A stretch of DNA of 26,093 nucleotides from an uncultured Collinsella sp. (lineage in GTDB: Bacteria; Actinomycetota; Coriobacteriia; Coriobacteriales; Coriobacteriaceae), in contig CAAFEX010000079.1 in NCBI GenBank assembly GCA_900762015.1, forward strand, positions 1 through 26,093, given 5' to 3'. The position numbers were made by a program, and so were the translations under genes. The notes under the pieces were generated by a model that ran no database searches, was not told the origin of the DNA, and worked only from the letters and a program-made list of their open reading frames with translations. Below, one piece after another: positions 13,274 to 21,128 of the stretch (position 1 is the stretch's first letter; each line of letters begins with the position of its first letter).

Positions 13274-16099
13274 TTACCCCGTGTTCTGCAATCCTGCCGA
13301 GACGCCGGTCACAGTCGAAAGAATCAGGCTCATGTACTCGGCCTTCTTCTCCTCGGCCATCTCGTCCTGGTTCATACGCACCTCGCGAAGGGCGCGGACC
13401 TGGGCGATGGACAGGGCGTCGACGTAGGGGTTGCGCACGCGGACGGCGCAACCGAGCACGCGGCGACGCTGCAGCGGCCACTCATCACCGACGATGGCAA
13501 GGACCCACTTACGCGTGAGCTGCATCTCGGTGAAGACCTTCTCGGACAGATCCTGGCGATCGCCCAGGTGCAGATACATCTTGGCGATGCGCTGGTCGGT
13601 CTTGGCGATCGACATCTCGATGTTGTCGATAAAGGTGCGGAAGAACGGCCACTCCTGGTAGGCAGCCTTGAGCTGGTCAAGATCGCCAAGCTGCTCGCAG
13701 GCGGTGCCCAGACCGTACCAAGCGGCCAGGTTAATGCGCGCCTGGCTCCAGCTGAAGATCCACGGGATGGTACGCAGGTCGTCGAGCGACTTGGCACCCA
13801 AGCCGCGCTTGGCGGGACGCGAGCCGATCGGCAGCAGACCGACCTCGGTCAGCGGCGTCACGGTCGAGAACCATGGCGTAAAGTCCTCGGTGTTCAGCAG
13901 GTCCAGATAGCGCTCGTGGCTTGCGGTGTTGAGCTTCTCGGCCATATCCCAGAACTTCTGCGTGGTCTCGGTGTTGGTCTTCTCGACACTCGGGGCCGAC
14001 TGCAAAAGCGTTGCGGCAGCAACGGACTCAACATGGCGCTGAGCCAGCGTGCGGTTACCGTAACGGGCAAAGATGACCTCGCCCTGCTCGGTAAGCTTAA
14101 AGAAGCAGTTGACCGAACCCTTGGGCTGCGCCAGCACGGCCTTGTTGGCCGGGCCGCCGCCACGGCCCACGGCACCGCCGCGACCGTGCATGAGCACCAG
14201 GTCGATATCGTTCTTCTCTGCCCACTTGGCGATGCGCTCCTGCGCGGAGTGCAGCGCGAGCATGGCCGTGGTAGGACCGGCATCCTTGGAAGAGTCGGAA
14301 TAGCCCAGCATGACCTCCATGCGGCGGTTGGTCTGGGCAAGGCGCTTTTGCACCACGGGCAGCGTAAGCATCTGATCGAGCACGTCGACGCAGCCCTCGA
14401 GGTCCTCGAGCTGCTCGAACAACGGGATCACGTCGAGCTCGGGGACATCCTCCTCGTGTGCAAAGGACAGGTGCGCCAGCTCAAAGACGTCGGCCACATG
14501 CTGAGCGCTCTTGGTAAACGAGATGATGTAGCGGTGCGCCATCTTCTTGCCGTAGCGCTTTTGGATGGAGCCGATAGCGCGGAAGGTATCGATGACCTCG
14601 CGCGTCATGGGCTGCAGGTCGCCATGGATACCGTTCTCGTGGATATCCTTAAGGGCGCGGGCATGCACCACGGAGTGCTGACGGAACTCCATCTCGACCA
14701 TATGGAAGCCGAAGGACTCGACCTGCCAGATGATGGTCTGGACCGGGCCGTAGGCAGCACGGACGGCACCGCAGGCGGCCAGCGAGCGCTGGACGACGCG
14801 CAGGTCCTCCAGGAACTCATCGGCGCTGTGGTACATGGTGTCGGTGATACGACGGACGGTGGCGTTCAGGCGGTCGGCCATGACGAGCATGACGGCGCGA
14901 TGCGGCTCGTGCTCGGAGATCAGCTCGGCGCGGGCCGTGTAACGAGGGCTCATCTCGACCTGATGGTTCCACAGGTTAATGAGCTCGGCCGACGGCTTGC
15001 TGTAGGTAGCCTCGAGCGTGAGGTTGCGGCCGATGTGGCGGCACTTGTCCTCGAGCTTGAGCACCATGTGCGTAAAGTACTTGGCGGCGACCTCACGGCT
15101 CACCTTGGCGGTGACGTTGGGGTTACCGTCGCGGTCGGAACCGATCCAGCTGCCGGGATGGAAGAACGCCGGGCACAGCGGCGGCACAGTACCGGCCTTG
15201 TCGCCCAGCACCCAATCGTCAAAACGACGATAGATAACGGGGATAACGTCGAACAGCGTGTTATCGAAGATGTCGATGATGGTATCGGCTTCCTCGACCG
15301 GCGTGGGCTTCTTGAGCGCGATGGGACTCGTACGCACCAGGGCGTCGATCTCCTGCAGCATATGGCGCTCGTTCTCCACCAGGTCGGAGCCGCCCAGACG
15401 CGGACGCTCCTCCAGCAGGTTGGAGATACGGCGGATCTTGCCCTCGACGGCCTTACGACGGGCCTCGGTGGGATGTGCGGTAAAGACAGGGTGGAACTCG
15501 AGCTTGTCGAGCAGCTCGTTGGCACCCTCGACACCCAGCTCATTCACCAGCTGGTGATAGGCAACGGTAAGCTCGTTGGCAGGATCGACCTCGGTATCGG
15601 TCGACGCACCGGCCTCGCGCTCGCGCAGCTGCGCCACACGGTAGTTCTCCTCCGACAGGTTTGCCAGATGGAAAAAGCTCGTAAAGGCGCGAACGATGAC
15701 CTGCTGCTTATCGAGCGGCAGGCTGTCGATCAAATCGACGACCTCACGAAATGCCACGGCAGTGGGCTCGTCGGCGGTGGGCACGCCCTGCTCGTCGACG
15801 GCTTCGTCGGCAGCGCAGGTACCGGGGTTGCCGGCATTGACCACAATCTCGGCTGTCAAAATCTTGTCGAACAGGTCCGCGATCTCGGGATCATACTCGC
15901 TAAGCACACGGCGCTCCAGGCGCAAGAACAGCGCCAGATTGTCGCGCAGCTCCTCGGGGATCTCGATCTCGGCGAGACGCTCCCTGGACTCGGCATTCGA
16001 GCCGATTCGGTTAACGAGGCGGTTGACCACGGCAGCGACGCGCGCCGCGGCTTCGGGTACAGACTGGTTGCTTAGGTTCTCAGCCACGTTTCCTCCCAT
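13274..16099 (-). CDS. ppc: Phosphoenolpyruvate carboxylase
   Basis: A 941-residue cytosolic enzyme that adds bicarbonate to PEP to give oxaloacetate, feeding reductive succinate formation and aspartate. The catalytic His is in VFTAHPTEARRKAV (His209). Further signatures are GSDRDGNPNVTAKV, EMEFRQHSVVHARAL, MLGYSDSSKDAGPTTAM, LMHGRGGAVGRGGGPANKAVLAQP, and the C-terminal SAGLQNTG, where the family usually ends in RNTG. The ATG at 16099 has AGGAGG only 1 nt away, which is too close. A GTG at 16087, preceded by GGAGGAAAC, is the more likely start and gives 937 residues. It stands between hisS upstream and the lar locus downstream, with its own promoter and terminator. Confidence 0.97.
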   Translation of the reverse strand: MGGNVAENLSNQSVPEAAARVAAVVNRLVNRIGSNAESRERLAEIEIPEELRDNLALFLRLERRVLSEYDPEIADLFDKILTAEIVVNAGNPGTCAADEAVDEQGVPTADEPTAVAFREVVDLIDSLPLDKQQVIVRAFTSFFHLANLSEENYRVAQLREREAGASTDTEVDPANELTVAYHQLVNELGVEGANELLDKLEFHPVFTAHPTEARRKAVEGKIRRISNLLEERPRLGGSDLVENERHMLQEIDALVRTSPIALKKPTPVEEADTIIDIFDNTLFDVIPVIYRRFDDWVLGDKAGTVPPLCPAFFHPGSWIGSDRDGNPNVTAKVSREVAAKYFTHMVLKLEDKCRHIGRNLTLEATYSKPSAELINLWNHQVEMSPRYTARAELISEHEPHRAVMLVMADRLNATVRRITDTMYHSADEFLEDLRVVQRSLAACGAVRAAYGPVQTIIWQVESFGFHMVEMEFRQHSVVHARALKDIHENGIHGDLQPMTREVIDTFRAIGSIQKRYGKKMAHRYIISFTKSAQHVADVFELAHLSFAHEEDVPELDVIPLFEQLEDLEGCVDVLDQMLTLPVVQKRLAQTNRRMEVMLGYSDSSKDAGPTTAMLALHSAQERIAKWAEKNDIDLVLMHGRGGAVGRGGGPANKAVLAQPKGSVNCFFKLTEQGEVIFARYGNRTLAQRHVESVAAATLLQSAPSVEKTNTETTQKFWDMAEKLNTASHERYLDLLNTEDFTPWFSTVTPLTEVGLLPIGSRPAKRGLGAKSLDDLRTIPWIFSWSQARINLAAWYGLGTACEQLGDLDQLKAAYQEWPFFRTFIDNIEMSIAKTDQRIAKMYLHLGDRQDLSEKVFTEMQLTRKWVLAIVGDEWPLQRRRVLGCAVRVRNPYVDALSIAQVRALREVRMNQDEMAEEKKAEYMSLILSTVTGVSAGLQNTG

Positions 16100-16131
16100 T
16101 CCTCCTTCTATGCACGTAACATGCGGTATTC

Positions 16132-16193
16132 ATTATAGGCGCTTGAGAAATACTTTCGACACTGATTGCGCTTTACCACACAAAAGTATTTTC
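16132..16193 (-). promoter_or_regulatory. ppc promoter with an inverted repeat in its upstream region
   Basis: A consensus TATAAT lies at 16132-16137 on the minus strand, 33-45 nt before the candidate ppc starts. The -35 position is weak (GTCGAA at 17 nt). AAATACTTT (16148-16156) and AAAGTATTT (16183-16191) form opposed 9-bp arms centred about 35 nt upstream of the -10. A poor -35 beside paired sites fits an activator, but this is inference. Confidence 0.55.
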
Positions 16194-16251
16194 TGCATTG
16201 CAAAGGTTTTTGCCCTAAATGGTCGTATTTCTCGGTGGGCGGCATACGTAA

Positions 16252-16287
16252 ACGGGGGCATTCCGCATAAAAGCGAAACACCCCCGT
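16252..16287 (-). terminator. hisS terminator
   Basis: ACGGGGG/CCCCCGT arms (16252-16258 with 16281-16287) enclose a second small stem, followed on the minus strand by TTTA. It lies about 57 nt past the hisS stop. The T run is short. Confidence 0.6.
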
Positions 16288-16344
16288 AACAATCGCTCTC
16301 CATGAGCAGGGCACGTTAGCAGGCCCGAAGCTCAAAAAGATGCG

Positions 16345-17658
16345 CTACAGGCGCTCGCGAACCGCCTCGACGACGTTGTCCAGATCGGCGAGCACCTCGT
16401 CATGGCTCTGCATGTCGCGCACTTTGACCTTGCCGGCGGCAAGCTCGTCGCCACCCAGGACCAAGATGAGCTTGGCGCCTACCTTATCGGCTTGCTTAAA
16501 CTGGGCCTTGAGCGAACGACCCTGATAGTCGGCCTCGGTCACGATACCTGCGGCGCGAAGCTCCTGCGTAATGGCAAAGACGTTCTGACGCAGCTCCTTG
16601 CCGGCGTTGGCGACATAGACGCACGGGGCCTCATCGGCACCCAAATCGCTGCCAAAGGCCTGCAGGGCCAGCAGGGCGCGCTCAAAACCGACAGCAAAGC
16701 CGACGCCCGCCGTGGGCTTGCCACCCTCGAGCTCGACCAGGCCATCGTAGCGGCCGCCGCCGCCGATGGAGCCGACGCCGGCGCCAGGGGCCTCGACCTC
16801 AAAGACAGTACGGGTGTAGTAGTCCAGGCCGCGCACCAAGGTGGGATCCTCGACATACTCGATACCGGCGGCATCCAGATAGCGCTTGACCTGCTCGTAG
16901 TGCTCGCGGCACTCATCGCACAGGTTGTCACCCATCAGCGGAGCCTCGGCCATGATCTCGCGGCAGTGGTCGTTCTTGCAGTCGAAGGCACGCAGCGGGT
17001 TGAGCTCGGCGCGCTCGCGGCACTCGTCACACATCTCGTCTGCGTGATCGAGGATGAACTGCTTGACCTGCTCGCGGTAAGCCGGACGGCACTGGGCGTC
17101 ACCCATCGAGTTGATGAGCAGACGAAGCTTGGAAAGATCGAAGCCCAGGCGCTTGTAGAACTCCATGAGCATGATGATGCACTCGGCGTCTGCCGCCGGA
17201 TCGGGAGCGCCGAGCCACTCGATGCCCACCTGGTGGAACTGGCGCAGGCGGCCCTTCTGGGGACGCTCGCCGCGGAACATGGCCTCGGCGTAGTAAGCCT
17301 TAAACGGCGTGGAGCCCTGGGGCACCAGATTGTTCTCGACGACGGCGCGCACCACGCCGGCCGTGCCCTCGGGGCGAAGTGCCAGGCGCTGCTTGGGCTT
17401 GAGTTTGGTGTCGGTGCCCTCGGTAAAGACGCGCTCCAGGTTGGCACCGCTGAACACGCGGAACATTTCCTTGCGCACGACGTCGGTCGACTGGCCGATA
17501 CCGTGGACAAACACGTCAACCTGCTCGATCGCGGGCGTCTCGATGGGTTTAAAACCAAACGGCTCGAACACGCCGGCCGCAATCTGCTGCATCTTTTGCC
17601 AGGCGCGCATCTCGGCGCCGATAAGGTCGCGGGTTCCCTCCGCCTTCTGTGCCTGCAT
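16345..17658 (-). CDS. hisS: Histidyl-tRNA synthetase
   Basis: A 437-residue class II synthetase that charges tRNA-His. It has the N-terminal KAEGTRDLIGAEM, motif 1 region (GFKPIETPAIEQVDVFV), motif 2 with FRGERPQKGRLRQFHQ, the histidine-binding RGLDYYTRTVFE, and motif 3 with GGGGRYDGL and GVGFAVGFERALL. The C-terminal part is the anticodon-binding domain. The ATG at 17658 is preferred over a TTG two codons upstream, because AAAGG lies 9 nt before it. Cys pairs in CDECRERAELNP, CKNDHCREI and CDECREHYEQV suggest a metal-binding insertion seen in many bacterial HisS. It is transcribed alone from a promoter with TATAAT at 17701-17706, and ppc follows after a terminator. Confidence 0.97.
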   Translation of the reverse strand: MQAQKAEGTRDLIGAEMRAWQKMQQIAAGVFEPFGFKPIETPAIEQVDVFVHGIGQSTDVVRKEMFRVFSGANLERVFTEGTDTKLKPKQRLALRPEGTAGVVRAVVENNLVPQGSTPFKAYYAEAMFRGERPQKGRLRQFHQVGIEWLGAPDPAADAECIIMLMEFYKRLGFDLSKLRLLINSMGDAQCRPAYREQVKQFILDHADEMCDECRERAELNPLRAFDCKNDHCREIMAEAPLMGDNLCDECREHYEQVKRYLDAAGIEYVEDPTLVRGLDYYTRTVFEVEAPGAGVGSIGGGGRYDGLVELEGGKPTAGVGFAVGFERALLALQAFGSDLGADEAPCVYVANAGKELRQNVFAITQELRAAGIVTEADYQGRSLKAQFKQADKVGAKLILVLGGDELAAGKVKVRDMQSHDEVLADLDNVVEAVRERL

Positions 17659-17700
17659 GGGCAAACACCTTTCTTTTGTATCGCGTCATAGGTAGTGGAC

Positions 17701-17706
17701 ATTATA
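17701..17706 (-). promoter_or_regulatory. hisS promoter -10 element
   Basis: A perfect TATAAT on the minus strand lies 42 nt before the hisS ATG. No good -35 is visible, because the upstream bases belong to the GC-rich hairpin at 17717-17778. I see no T-box motif in the short leader. Confidence 0.5.
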
Positions 17707-17716
17707 CGGCACAAAG

Positions 17717-17778
17717 CAGCAACGCGGCGGCGCGCCTGACCGAACGAGGGTATGGGGACTCGTTCGGCCAGACGCGCC
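17717..17778 (-). terminator. Long GC-rich hairpin after the MFS remnant
   Basis: About 25-bp arms (near 17723-17747 and 17760-17784, ends approximate) with two mismatches on the plus strand that become G-U pairs on the minus strand. This supports function as RNA from the minus strand. It follows the MFS remnant by about 40 nt and abuts the hisS promoter. Confidence 0.6.
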
Positions 17779-17820
17779 GCCGCGGACGAAGCGGACAAGC
17801 GGCGATGCGCTTTGGCCTAC

Positions 17821-18270
17821 CTACTCCCCCGCCACGCTCGCGCGCAGCTTGGCGGCGATGGGCTCGGATGCCAGCAGGAACACGAGCATGACCACGGAGC
17901 ACGCCAGGCACACGATCCAGGTGCTCGCAAAGGAGCCCGAGACGGCAAAGAGCACATAGACCTGCCAAAGCTCACCCACAAAGCTCATGCCCGCGAGCAC
18001 CGTCGAGGCGGCGATAACGGTAAGCGAGCCCAATACGCGGCCACTCACCTTATCGGCAACATGGCCGATAACGAGCGAACCCACGACACTCACCACGGTG
18101 GAGATGGCATTGGAGATGTTGTACTGCGCAAGGGAAATGCCCAGGTCGCTGACGATCAGCGGCTGGAACAGGCTCATGCAGTTGACGAAAATCGTGTAGC
18201 ACGTGGCCATGATCACGAAGCCGGAGGTCACAACGAGCCAGCCGGGGAAGAACTTACGCTGCTGGGACAT
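17821..18270 (-). pseudogene. Internally deleted MFS transporter
   Basis: A 149-residue frame with intact ends and no middle. Residues 1-115 are the start of a major facilitator: FFPGWLVVTSGFVIMATCYTIF (TM1), a second helix, the motif-A loop GHVADKVSGR, and helices 3-4. The sequence then jumps near residues 112-116 (AVSGSFASTWIV) to what reads as a last helix and basic tail (LACSVVMLVFLLASEPIAAKLRASVAGE). A normal MFS protein has about 400 residues and 12 helices, so about 250 residues (TM5-TM11) appear to be missing by an in-frame deletion. AGGAG precedes the ATG, so a short five-helix protein may still be made. Transport function is unlikely. Confidence 0.7.
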
Positions 18271-18310
18271 ACTGCTCCTTATTTAACAAACGAATAGCCG
18301 GCGCCGGGCG

Positions 18311-18400
18311 CCGGTAGTGCCCAAGATTGCCTTGAAAGACAAGGGCATAGGCCTTACGGCCATGCCCGCAGGCTTGAAAGGCAAGGTTGGGTGCTACCGG
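18311..18400. repeat. 90-nt palindrome overlapping the M20 gene stop
   Basis: Outer arms 18311-18333 and 18378-18400 pair over 23 positions with two G-U pairs on the plus strand and two further mismatches. Inside, GGGCAT/ATGCCC and GGCC/GGCC (18343-18367) form a second stem with a TTAC loop. The right arm contains the M20 stop codon (18394-18396). It has no T run, so it is not a standard terminator. It does not share the core of the 10695 and 13126 palindromes. Confidence 0.7.
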
Positions 18401-19689
18401 TGGTCGGCGATATAGCCCAAAGCGACGGCGGTATAGGCCGCGGCGCCGAGAGGAAGCTCGGCATCGTTAAAACGTGCCTTGGGATGGTGCTGGGCAAAGT
18501 GTTCGTCCGTGTCGGTTACGGCCGCGCCCACGGTAAAGTACGCACTCGGAATCTCGCTCGAGATAAGCGCAAAGTCCTCACTCGCCATGGCATGGAAAAG
18601 CGGCAAGAAAGCCACCTTGGGCAGCACTGCGCCCACGTAGCCAAGCGACGCCTGAGTCATATCGCTGTCGAGTACAAGCGGCGGAACATCCGAAAGCGTC
18701 TCGATGGTCGCCGGCGTACGATATGTTGCGGCAACGCCGTTAACGACCTCCGCGATGCGGGTCTTTAGGTGCTCCATGAGCTCAACATCAAAGCCGCGCA
18801 GCGTTCCCTCAAGCACGCAGGTGTCGGGGATGACGTTGGCCGCCAAGCCGCCGGCAAACTTACCAACGGTAAGTGCGACTTCCTTGGCCGCCGGCACCTC
18901 GCGGGAGATGAGCTCCTGAAGTGCCAGATGCACATGCACGCCGGCCGTGATGGGGTCGATGCAAATCTCGGGGCTCGAGCCATGGCCGCCCTTGCCTTGA
19001 AGCGTGATGCGAAAACCGTACACGCCCGAGAGCGCCGGGCTGCCGTAGAGCACCAAACCAAGCGGCGACTGGCTATTGACATGCATGGCAAAGGCGACCT
19101 GAGGACGCGGGTTCTGCAGCAGACCGTCGGCGATGGCGGCGCGGGCACCCTCAAAGGTTTCCTCGCCCGGCTGGAACAGCAACTTAACCGTGGCGTTGGC
19201 ATCAACAAGCTCTGCCTCGCGCGCTTTGAGCATACGAGCCGCACCAAGCAGCGCCGTCGCGTGCATATCGTGACCGCAAGCGTGCATGCAGCCGTTGGTG
19301 GATGCAAAGGGCTCGCCCGACTCCTCGGCAACAGGCAGGGCATCCATATCGCCACGGAGCATGATGACCGTACCGGCCTGTTCGTCCGTGCAGACGCCAT
19401 TGCCCTGGGCCGCGGCGGCACCGGCGCCGACAAGGCCCACAACGCAGGAACCATCGACGAGCGTGGCAAACGGGATGTCCATCTCGGTCAGGCGCGCTTG
19501 GATATACGCAGAGGTCTGTGGGAGGCTATTACCCAGCTCGGGCATCTGGTGTAGATCGTGTCGCCACGCAGCGAGCTCGTCTGCAAAAGCCTGAGCTTCT
19601 GCAACAAGACCGTCACCGATAGCGGTCTGCGCCGCTGCGGTGGCCTTGGGCGCTGATTGCGGTTGAAGATCGGACAAAGCTGGTGCCAT
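18394..19689 (-). CDS. M20-family amidohydrolase (peptidase M20D type)
   Basis: A 431-residue metal-dependent hydrolase of the N-acyl amino acid/hippurate hydrolase group. The metal-binding motif MHACGHDMH (Cys138, His140, His143), the catalytic acidic pair in QPGEE (Glu176/177), a dimerisation domain with GKGGHGSSPEICIDPI, and the C-terminal HHPKARFND match this family. The start at 19689 is chosen over an upstream extension because GGAGGGC lies 4 nt before it. The first 30 residues are Ala/Gln-rich and not conserved. Likely substrates are N-acetyl or other N-acyl amino acids; the exact one is not decidable. It stands alone between the EamA gene and the MFS remnant, with a palindrome in its promoter. 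Confidence 0.9.
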   Translation of the reverse strand: MAPALSDLQPQSAPKATAAAQTAIGDGLVAEAQAFADELAAWRHDLHQMPELGNSLPQTSAYIQARLTEMDIPFATLVDGSCVVGLVGAGAAAAQGNGVCTDEQAGTVIMLRGDMDALPVAEESGEPFASTNGCMHACGHDMHATALLGAARMLKAREAELVDANATVKLLFQPGEETFEGARAAIADGLLQNPRPQVAFAMHVNSQSPLGLVLYGSPALSGVYGFRITLQGKGGHGSSPEICIDPITAGVHVHLALQELISREVPAAKEVALTVGKFAGGLAANVIPDTCVLEGTLRGFDVELMEHLKTRIAEVVNGVAATYRTPATIETLSDVPPLVLDSDMTQASLGYVGAVLPKVAFLPLFHAMASEDFALISSEIPSAYFTVGAAVTDTDEHFAQHHPKARFNDAELPLGAAAYTAVALGYIADHR

Positions 19690-19719
19690 AGATGCCCTCC
19701 AGTATCGTTTTTGCAGCAA

Positions 19720-19741
19720 GCACTTTGATAGCATAAAGTGC
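19720..19741. promoter_or_regulatory. Palindrome in the M20 gene promoter
   Basis: GCACTTT, 8 nt, AAAGTGC form a perfect 7-bp-arm inverted repeat 31 nt before the ATG. On the minus strand it overlaps a -10-like TGCTAT that lies 17 nt from TTAAAG. It could be an operator. Confidence 0.45.
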
Positions 19742-19765
19742 AAGGTACTACTTTAAGGGCGAGGC

Positions 19766-19793
19766 ATAAAAAATGCCGCCCCGGGAGGGCGGC
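19766..19793 (-). terminator. EamA gene terminator
   Basis: GCCGCCC/GGGCGGC (19775-19781 with 19787-19793) and a 5-nt loop are followed on the minus strand by ATTTTTTA. It starts 13 nt past the stop of the EamA gene. Confidence 0.88.
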
Positions 19794-19805
19794 GCAACAA
19801 GTTGT

Positions 19806-20789
19806 TTACAATTGCGGGCGCGGCTTTCGACGCAAAAAATCGAAGTGAGTCTCGCTCAAGATAATCGACAGGAAGATGAGCGCGAAGCCGGCGAGCAGGC
19901 GCGAGGTGAGCGCCTCCCCCATCAGCAGCACCGAGAACAGCACACCCGAAGGCGACTCCATCGAAAGGAGCAGCGAGCCCGTCGAGGCCGGGACATGCGC
20001 CAGGCCGACGTTTTGGATGAGCAGAGCCACGCATGTGCAGCCCACCGAGAGAAACGCCATCGCAGTGATAAAGCTCGGCGTCCACACGGACAGAGGCGCT
20101 TGGGTCTCGAATAGCAGCGACGTTGCCAGGCTCAGCACGCCGTTGCCCACAAACATCCAAAACGTGATGACGTTGATGTCCATTTTGCGACCGTACTTGG
20201 CAGTCACCGCCATCTGGATGGCGAAAAAGACCGCACCCGCCAGCGTAATGACGTCACCGATGTTGAATTCAACGCTATCGAGCGCCACCAAACCAATGCC
20301 CGCCAAGCACAGCAGTGCCGCGCCCAGGTTATAGCGGGTGAGTTTTTCGCCGCTCAGAAAATAGCTCGCGAACGGCACAAGGATGCAGTACGTGCCCGTC
20401 AAAAAAGCATTCTTGCCCGCCGTAGTATGTGCCAGACCGACCGTCTGCAACGCATAGGCCGCCCACATGAGCACGCCCATACTCAGGCCAACGATCAGGT
20501 TGCGAGCGTTGAAATGTGCAATGATGCGCTTGTGGAAGACGGCAAACATGACCAACGCTGCGGGCAGAAAGCGTACATAGAGCAGCTCGAACACCGGAAT
20601 GGTGTCGAGCGCATCCTTCATAGTGGTAAAGGAGTAGCCCCAGATAATCGCCACCGAAAGCAGCAGAACTTTCCAGAACAGCGGCGAGCGAGCGCCGGCG
20701 CCGCGGGAGGTGCCGCCCGCGCCTAGGTCCTCGCGAGCAACAGGGCTATCGGGCAAGTTTTCGATTTCGTTGGCAGCGTATTGGGCCAT
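19806..20789 (-). CDS. EamA/DMT-superfamily permease
   Basis: A 327-residue inner-membrane protein with about ten helices in two EamA repeats (roughly residues 38-165 and 175-318). Seen motifs are the first-helix WGYSFTTMKDALDTIP, VRFLPAALVMF, LQTVGLAHTTAGKNAFLTGTYCILVPF, and, in the second repeat, QNVGLAHVPASTGSLLLSMESPSGVLFSVLLMGEALTSR. About 35 cytosolic residues precede the first helix. Members export amino acids or metabolites; the substrate cannot be inferred. GAGG lies 7 nt before the ATG. It is a single-gene unit with terminators on both sides. Confidence 0.92.
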   Translation of the reverse strand: MAQYAANEIENLPDSPVAREDLGAGGTSRGAGARSPLFWKVLLLSVAIIWGYSFTTMKDALDTIPVFELLYVRFLPAALVMFAVFHKRIIAHFNARNLIVGLSMGVLMWAAYALQTVGLAHTTAGKNAFLTGTYCILVPFASYFLSGEKLTRYNLGAALLCLAGIGLVALDSVEFNIGDVITLAGAVFFAIQMAVTAKYGRKMDINVITFWMFVGNGVLSLATSLLFETQAPLSVWTPSFITAMAFLSVGCTCVALLIQNVGLAHVPASTGSLLLSMESPSGVLFSVLLMGEALTSRLLAGFALIFLSIILSETHFDFLRRKPRPQL

Positions 20790-20856
20790 GGAACATCCTC
20801 ACACTCAAACTGGGCGTGGTGTCCGCACGCGTAAGGCTGCGTGCCGCCTCATGGTC

Positions 20857-20895
20857 AAATAAAAACGGGACGCGCCGGACCCCCGGCACGCCCCG
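20857..20895 (-). terminator. Strong terminator upstream of the EamA gene
   Basis: A 13-bp stem (20866-20878 with 20883-20895) has two mismatches on plus that are G-U pairs on minus, followed on minus by TTTTTATTT. It would end transcripts coming from the YhgE pair before the EamA promoter. A perfect 10-bp hairpin with a TACC loop lies at 20951-20974. The 339-nt gap 20790-21128 holds these hairpins and the palindrome at 20989-21092, and no gene. Confidence 0.8.
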
Positions 20896-20988
20896 CTACT
20901 GTAGCAACAACCAAGCAACCCGTGCAATCCAGCCCACTAAAGCGTTTTGTTCCGCCGTTCTACCGAACGGCGGACCGGCCGACGCTGC

Positions 20989-21092
20989 GCGAGCCGCATT
21001 CACACCAATCTGACGTTCAATTTCAAGGGCGCGACCAGAAGGTCAGCGCCCTTTCATTTCACGTCACCTTGGCGCAAATGCGGCTCGCTCGC
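20989..21092 (-). terminator. 104-nt imperfect palindrome after the YhgE pair
   Basis: The base stem is 12 bp (20989-21000 with 21078-21089). The middle is mismatched but still partly paired (the CTGACGT/ACGTCAC region). The tip is AAGGGCGC, GACC, loop AGAA, GGTC, GCGCCCTT. The tip is followed by TTTCATTT on plus and by TTGAAATT on minus, a weak terminator. It starts about 37 nt past the stop of the second YhgE gene. Confidence 0.6.
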
Positions 21093-21128
21093 TGACATTG
21101 CCGCAGCATCAGCGTTTACATTGTTGCG

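Noticed and set aside
12945..13481. Open frames on both strands across palindrome copy B
   Set aside because: They are made by the GC-rich palindrome and the ppc 3' end. The two peptides resemble each other only because the palindrome reads alike on both strands.
13568..16075. 835-codon plus-strand open frame opposite ppc
   Set aside because: Antisense shadow of ppc; no motifs and no ribosome binding site of note.
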